The position numbers and the translations under genes are program-made. Of a DNA stretch of 64,000 bases, positions 61,794 through 64,000 are shown in pieces. The notes under the pieces are model-generated. The model saw nothing but the letters and a program-made list of their open reading frames with translations. It did not search any database and was not told where the DNA came from. Where the stretch lies: the NCBI GenBank assembly GCA_009692005.1, contig SHZZ01000003.1:1-64000 (forward strand), written 5' to 3'. How positions within the stretch are numbered: position 1 is the stretch's first letter; each line of letters opens with the position of its first letter. This stretch comes from Gemmataceae bacterium. Lineage in GTDB: Bacteria > Planctomycetota > Planctomycetia > Gemmatales > Gemmataceae.

Positions 61794-62893
61794 AGATAAT
61801 TCACAGGATCTGTTTCAACATTAGAGGAAACAGTTTGGATGTTTGGAAACGCCAGGGAGAGTTGTTGCGCCAGGATCTCCATGCCGAATTTTTCCGAAGC
61901 ATAGTGGCCCAGCAAGAGTACGCCCAAGCCCCGCTCCCTCGCTTCCAGGCAGTCATGAAAACGCATTTCACCGGTAATGAACAGGTTGGCGCCGGCCCTG
62001 AGAGCGGCTGGCAGGAAAGAACCCCCGCTGCCGCATACGATCGCCGCGCGGGTCACCTGTTGCCCAGGGTTCCCCACCAAGGCCGCGGTGGCAAGACCGA
62101 GTGCAGATTTGCCCAGTTTAGCCACGCTGGACAAGGTGCTCCCTGGAGGAAGGTCACCCACCACTCCTTCTCCCCGTGGCAATGTTTTGCCCTGCAAAAG
62201 GAACAAGTCAAAAGCGGGTTCCTCGTAAGGGTGGTTTTTGCGCAAAGCTTGCACAACTTCAGGCAATTTCTCTTCCGGGCAGACCATTTCGAGCCGTTCC
62301 TCCGAGACGAACTCGCGCCTGCCCTTTTGGCCAACCACGGGGCTGGCAGCGTCCTCGCCAAAAAAAGTGCCAGTACCCGGCAGGCGAAAGCTGCATTCCC
62401 GATAGTTGCCAATCACTCCGGCGCCGGCTTGAAACATTGCCGCCGCCAATGCCTCTACATTTTCTTTGGGAACAAAAGTCGTGACTTTAATTTCCCGGTA
62501 GCCAGACAAAGTGACCAAGGGGGCCATCGAGGTCAAACCAAACATGGCGCCCAGGGATTCATTGATTCCCCCCTTGGCGTTATCCCAGCGGGTGTGGGGG
62601 GAATAAACCGCGATGCCTTTTCCCGCCAGCCTCCAGAGGATTTCTCCCTCGAGTGTTTTGGTCGTGATCTCCTTCAGAGGTTTGAAAGGCAATGGGTGAT
62701 GGGTGACGATCAAATTGCAGCCATTTGTAATCGCTTCCCCGGCTACATCCTTTGTCAGTGAGAGGCAAGTAAGCGCCTTGGCAACACCGATGGCGGGATC
62801 ACCAAGCAACAAACCGGTGTTATCCCAGTCCGCCGCCAGGGAATTTTCCAGGCGCAAATCGAACCAAAGCAAAATGTCGGCCAGGATGGTCAT
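61787..62893 (-). CDS. Nif3-like dinuclear metal-centre protein
   Basis: The 368-residue protein starts ILLWFDLRLENSLAADWDNTGLLLGDP and has LIVTHHPLPFKPL and GIAVYSPHTRWDN with the metal-ligand His and Asp, and a C-terminal ITGEMRFHDCLEARERGLGVLLLGHYASE repeating the ligand set. The middle carries the PII-like insertion domain (REIKVTTFVPKENVEALAAAMF) found in long Nif3 proteins. Often annotated as GTP cyclohydrolase 1 type 2; enzymatic role is unproven. ATG 62893 leaves 10 bases to the upstream gene. Confidence 0.93.
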   Translation of the reverse strand: MTILADILLWFDLRLENSLAADWDNTGLLLGDPAIGVAKALTCLSLTKDVAGEAITNGCNLIVTHHPLPFKPLKEITTKTLEGEILWRLAGKGIAVYSPHTRWDNAKGGINESLGAMFGLTSMAPLVTLSGYREIKVTTFVPKENVEALAAAMFQAGAGVIGNYRECSFRLPGTGTFFGEDAASPVVGQKGRREFVSEERLEMVCPEEKLPEVVQALRKNHPYEEPAFDLFLLQGKTLPRGEGVVGDLPPGSTLSSVAKLGKSALGLATAALVGNPGQQVTRAAIVCGSGGSFLPAALRAGANLFITGEMRFHDCLEARERGLGVLLLGHYASEKFGMEILAQQLSLAFPNIQTVSSNVETDPVNYLA

Positions 62894-62903
62894 GAAAGCT
62901 TTC

Positions 62904-64000
62904 CTAGGGCATGCCGGTAAACTGGCCAAGAAACGCGAGCAGGTGGGCCATTTCTCCAGGTGACAACTGTGTTTCTAGCCCGTCCGGCATGAGAGACTTA
63001 CTTGTGTTTTGAATCAGCTCCACCTGGTTGCGCAAGATGGTGTCTTCGGCGTTGTCGCCCCTGCGCAAGGTAATGGCTGTGCCTGTTTCCGCCGAGATGA
63101 TTCCGGAAAAAGTCCTGCCCTGGCGAGTTTCCAACAGATAATTGACATAGCGAGGATCGACTTCCCGGCTAGGGTCGAGGAGGGAAGTAAGAAGATAATC
63201 TCTTCCTTTGCCTCGGATAGCGGCCAAAAGATCGGGGCCCACCTGAAAGCCGATGCCATCCAGCCGGTGGCAAGTGGCGCAATTTTTCTGGAACAGCGCC
63301 CTGCCCTTGGCCACATCACCTTTTTCTTCTTTCCCCTTCAAATAGGCATCGACGATTTGTTTTCTCGGACTGGCAATGCCCGAACTCAGCAACCTGGCCA
63401 CCTTCTCTTTCAGCACCGGATCTTTCAACAATTTCAATTGCTCCAGTCGGGGTGGGTCCACTTGGGAAGGGGGCAATGTTCCTTTTTCCATGGCCAACAC
63501 CAGAGCGCCAATTCGCTCCGTTCGGGCGAAAAGAACCTCCAATGCTTCCCGGCGCAGGGTGGGGCTGAGACCAGCCCAGGCAGTCAAAACAATATCGCCA
63601 ACTTCCCTTTTGTTAAAAAGCGTTAGGGCCTGCAAGGCGGCGGTTTGCACAGCAGGAGGAGCTTTGGCGCTCAAAAGGTCCGGCGCGGCATTTGCAATGA
63701 GGGGGAATGGACCCCAGGCAAGGAAACGCACCGCCTCGACTCGCCTGGGAACGGTTTGCTTTTCCGATTTGGCCAGCTCCAAGGTGCGCTTGAACTGGGG
63801 GACAAACTTTTCCAGCACTTGCCTGGCGGGGCTGCTCAATCCCTTTTCCCAAAGTGAATGAAAATCCCGACCGCTGGAGGAATAACCCTGGGCAATCCCC
63901 TGCAGCACCAGCGATTGGCTGGCCAGACTTCCTTCCAGACCGACTACCCTGGCCAAGGTTTGGGCCAACTCCGCTTCCGTCAGAGTGGCGCCAGCGCTGG
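62904..64000 (-). CDS. PVC-type haem-binding CxxCH protein (5' end outside window)
   Basis: The frame stays open to the window edge, so only the C-terminal 365 residues are seen. They consist of helical HEAT-like repeats (TAALQALTLFNKREVG, LSPTLRREALEVLF) followed by a cytochrome-c domain: GRALFQKNCATCHRLDGIGFQVGPDLL, with haem-binding CATCH, and a C-terminal module LLETRQGRTFSGIISAETGTAITLRR then PDGLETQLSPGEMAHLLAFL. This tail is typical of PVC-specific membrane-bound dehydrogenase/cytochrome proteins. The in-frame TTG at 63968 is not evidence of a start. Confidence 0.9.
   Translation of the reverse strand, partial: SAGATLTEAELAQTLARVVGLEGSLASQSLVLQGIAQGYSSSGRDFHSLWEKGLSSPARQVLEKFVPQFKRTLELAKSEKQTVPRRVEAVRFLAWGPFPLIANAAPDLLSAKAPPAVQTAALQALTLFNKREVGDIVLTAWAGLSPTLRREALEVLFARTERIGALVLAMEKGTLPPSQVDPPRLEQLKLLKDPVLKEKVARLLSSGIASPRKQIVDAYLKGKEEKGDVAKGRALFQKNCATCHRLDGIGFQVGPDLLAAIRGKGRDYLLTSLLDPSREVDPRYVNYLLETRQGRTFSGIISAETGTAITLRRGDNAEDTILRNQVELIQNTSKSLMPDGLETQLSPGEMAHLLAFLGQFTGMP

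Noticed and set aside
1-64000. CRISPR arrays, prophage or insertion sequences
   Set aside because: No regularly spaced repeats, integrase, transposase or phage structural genes were seen.

Overview
The window looks like chromosomal DNA of a Planctomycetota bacterium, probably Gemmataceae-like. This rests on a DUF1501 protein with a twin-arginine leader, a DUF3179 protein, a PVC-type haem-binding CxxCH protein, a kinase-like protein with the N-terminal helical module usual in planctomycete Ser/Thr kinases, and a FlgI-like lipoprotein with no flagellar genes beside it. No rRNA, confident tRNA, CRISPR array, transposase or prophage was seen. Genes are dense. Many start with ATG behind GGAGG-like sites, and several start with TTG or GTG inside 4-base overlaps with the preceding stop.

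Layout. 1-8.2 kb (+): end of an unidentified gene, a secreted sugar-isomerase-like TIM barrel, a FlgI/HEAT lipoprotein, SMC, and an aminotransferase-fold protein without its PLP lysine. 8.2-18.8 kb (-): a cupin, an STN/secretin-N-like exported protein, FolC, an unusual two-gene module (P-loop ATPase plus winged-helix-like protein), a REP-like double hairpin, a LOG-family hydrolase, and a coupled pair of sensor kinase and membrane-anchored binding-protein-like gene. 18.9-22.8 kb (+): glucose-6-phosphate dehydrogenase, a DedA protein and a membrane protein. 22.8-33.9 kb (mixed): a pseudokinase, acetolactate synthase small subunit, a divergent RNase HII, HIT, an altered sulfatase-fold protein, GTP cyclohydrolase I, then a tight operon of a large FAD/Fe-S oxidoreductase with moaD-moaE-moaA.

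34.1-44.6 kb (-) is the information-processing block. In transcription order it runs ExeA-like ATPase, degenerate BY-kinase-like protein, rplY, pth, rpsF, ssb, rplI, dnaB, ispF, cysS, ruvC, ruvA, ruvB. 44.7-50.9 kb: TrmB, a FabZ-like dehydratase, a ketopantoate-reductase-like gene diverging across a perfect palindrome, DUF971 and Mrp/ApbC, a structured gene-free region that may encode a small RNA, an isocitrate-lyase/PEP-mutase family enzyme and glycerate 2-kinase. 51.2-64 kb: DUF1501 with a textbook terminator, a GH3-like protein overlapping a DinG-type helicase tail to tail, SppA, a DUF11-type surface protein, a DUF3179/CcmH-like protein, a Nif3-family protein and the 3' part of a cytochrome-c/HEAT protein.

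The strongest theme is proteins that keep an enzyme fold but lose catalytic residues: an aminotransferase, a protein kinase, a sulfatase and a BY-kinase. The best candidates for something undescribed are the ATPase/winged-helix pair at 11.5-14.4 kb, the lysine-less aminotransferase at 7.1-8.2 kb, the ExeA/pseudo-BY-kinase pair at 42.8-44.6 kb and the structured region at 48.3-48.5 kb. All calls come from reading sequence and translations; no database search was run.
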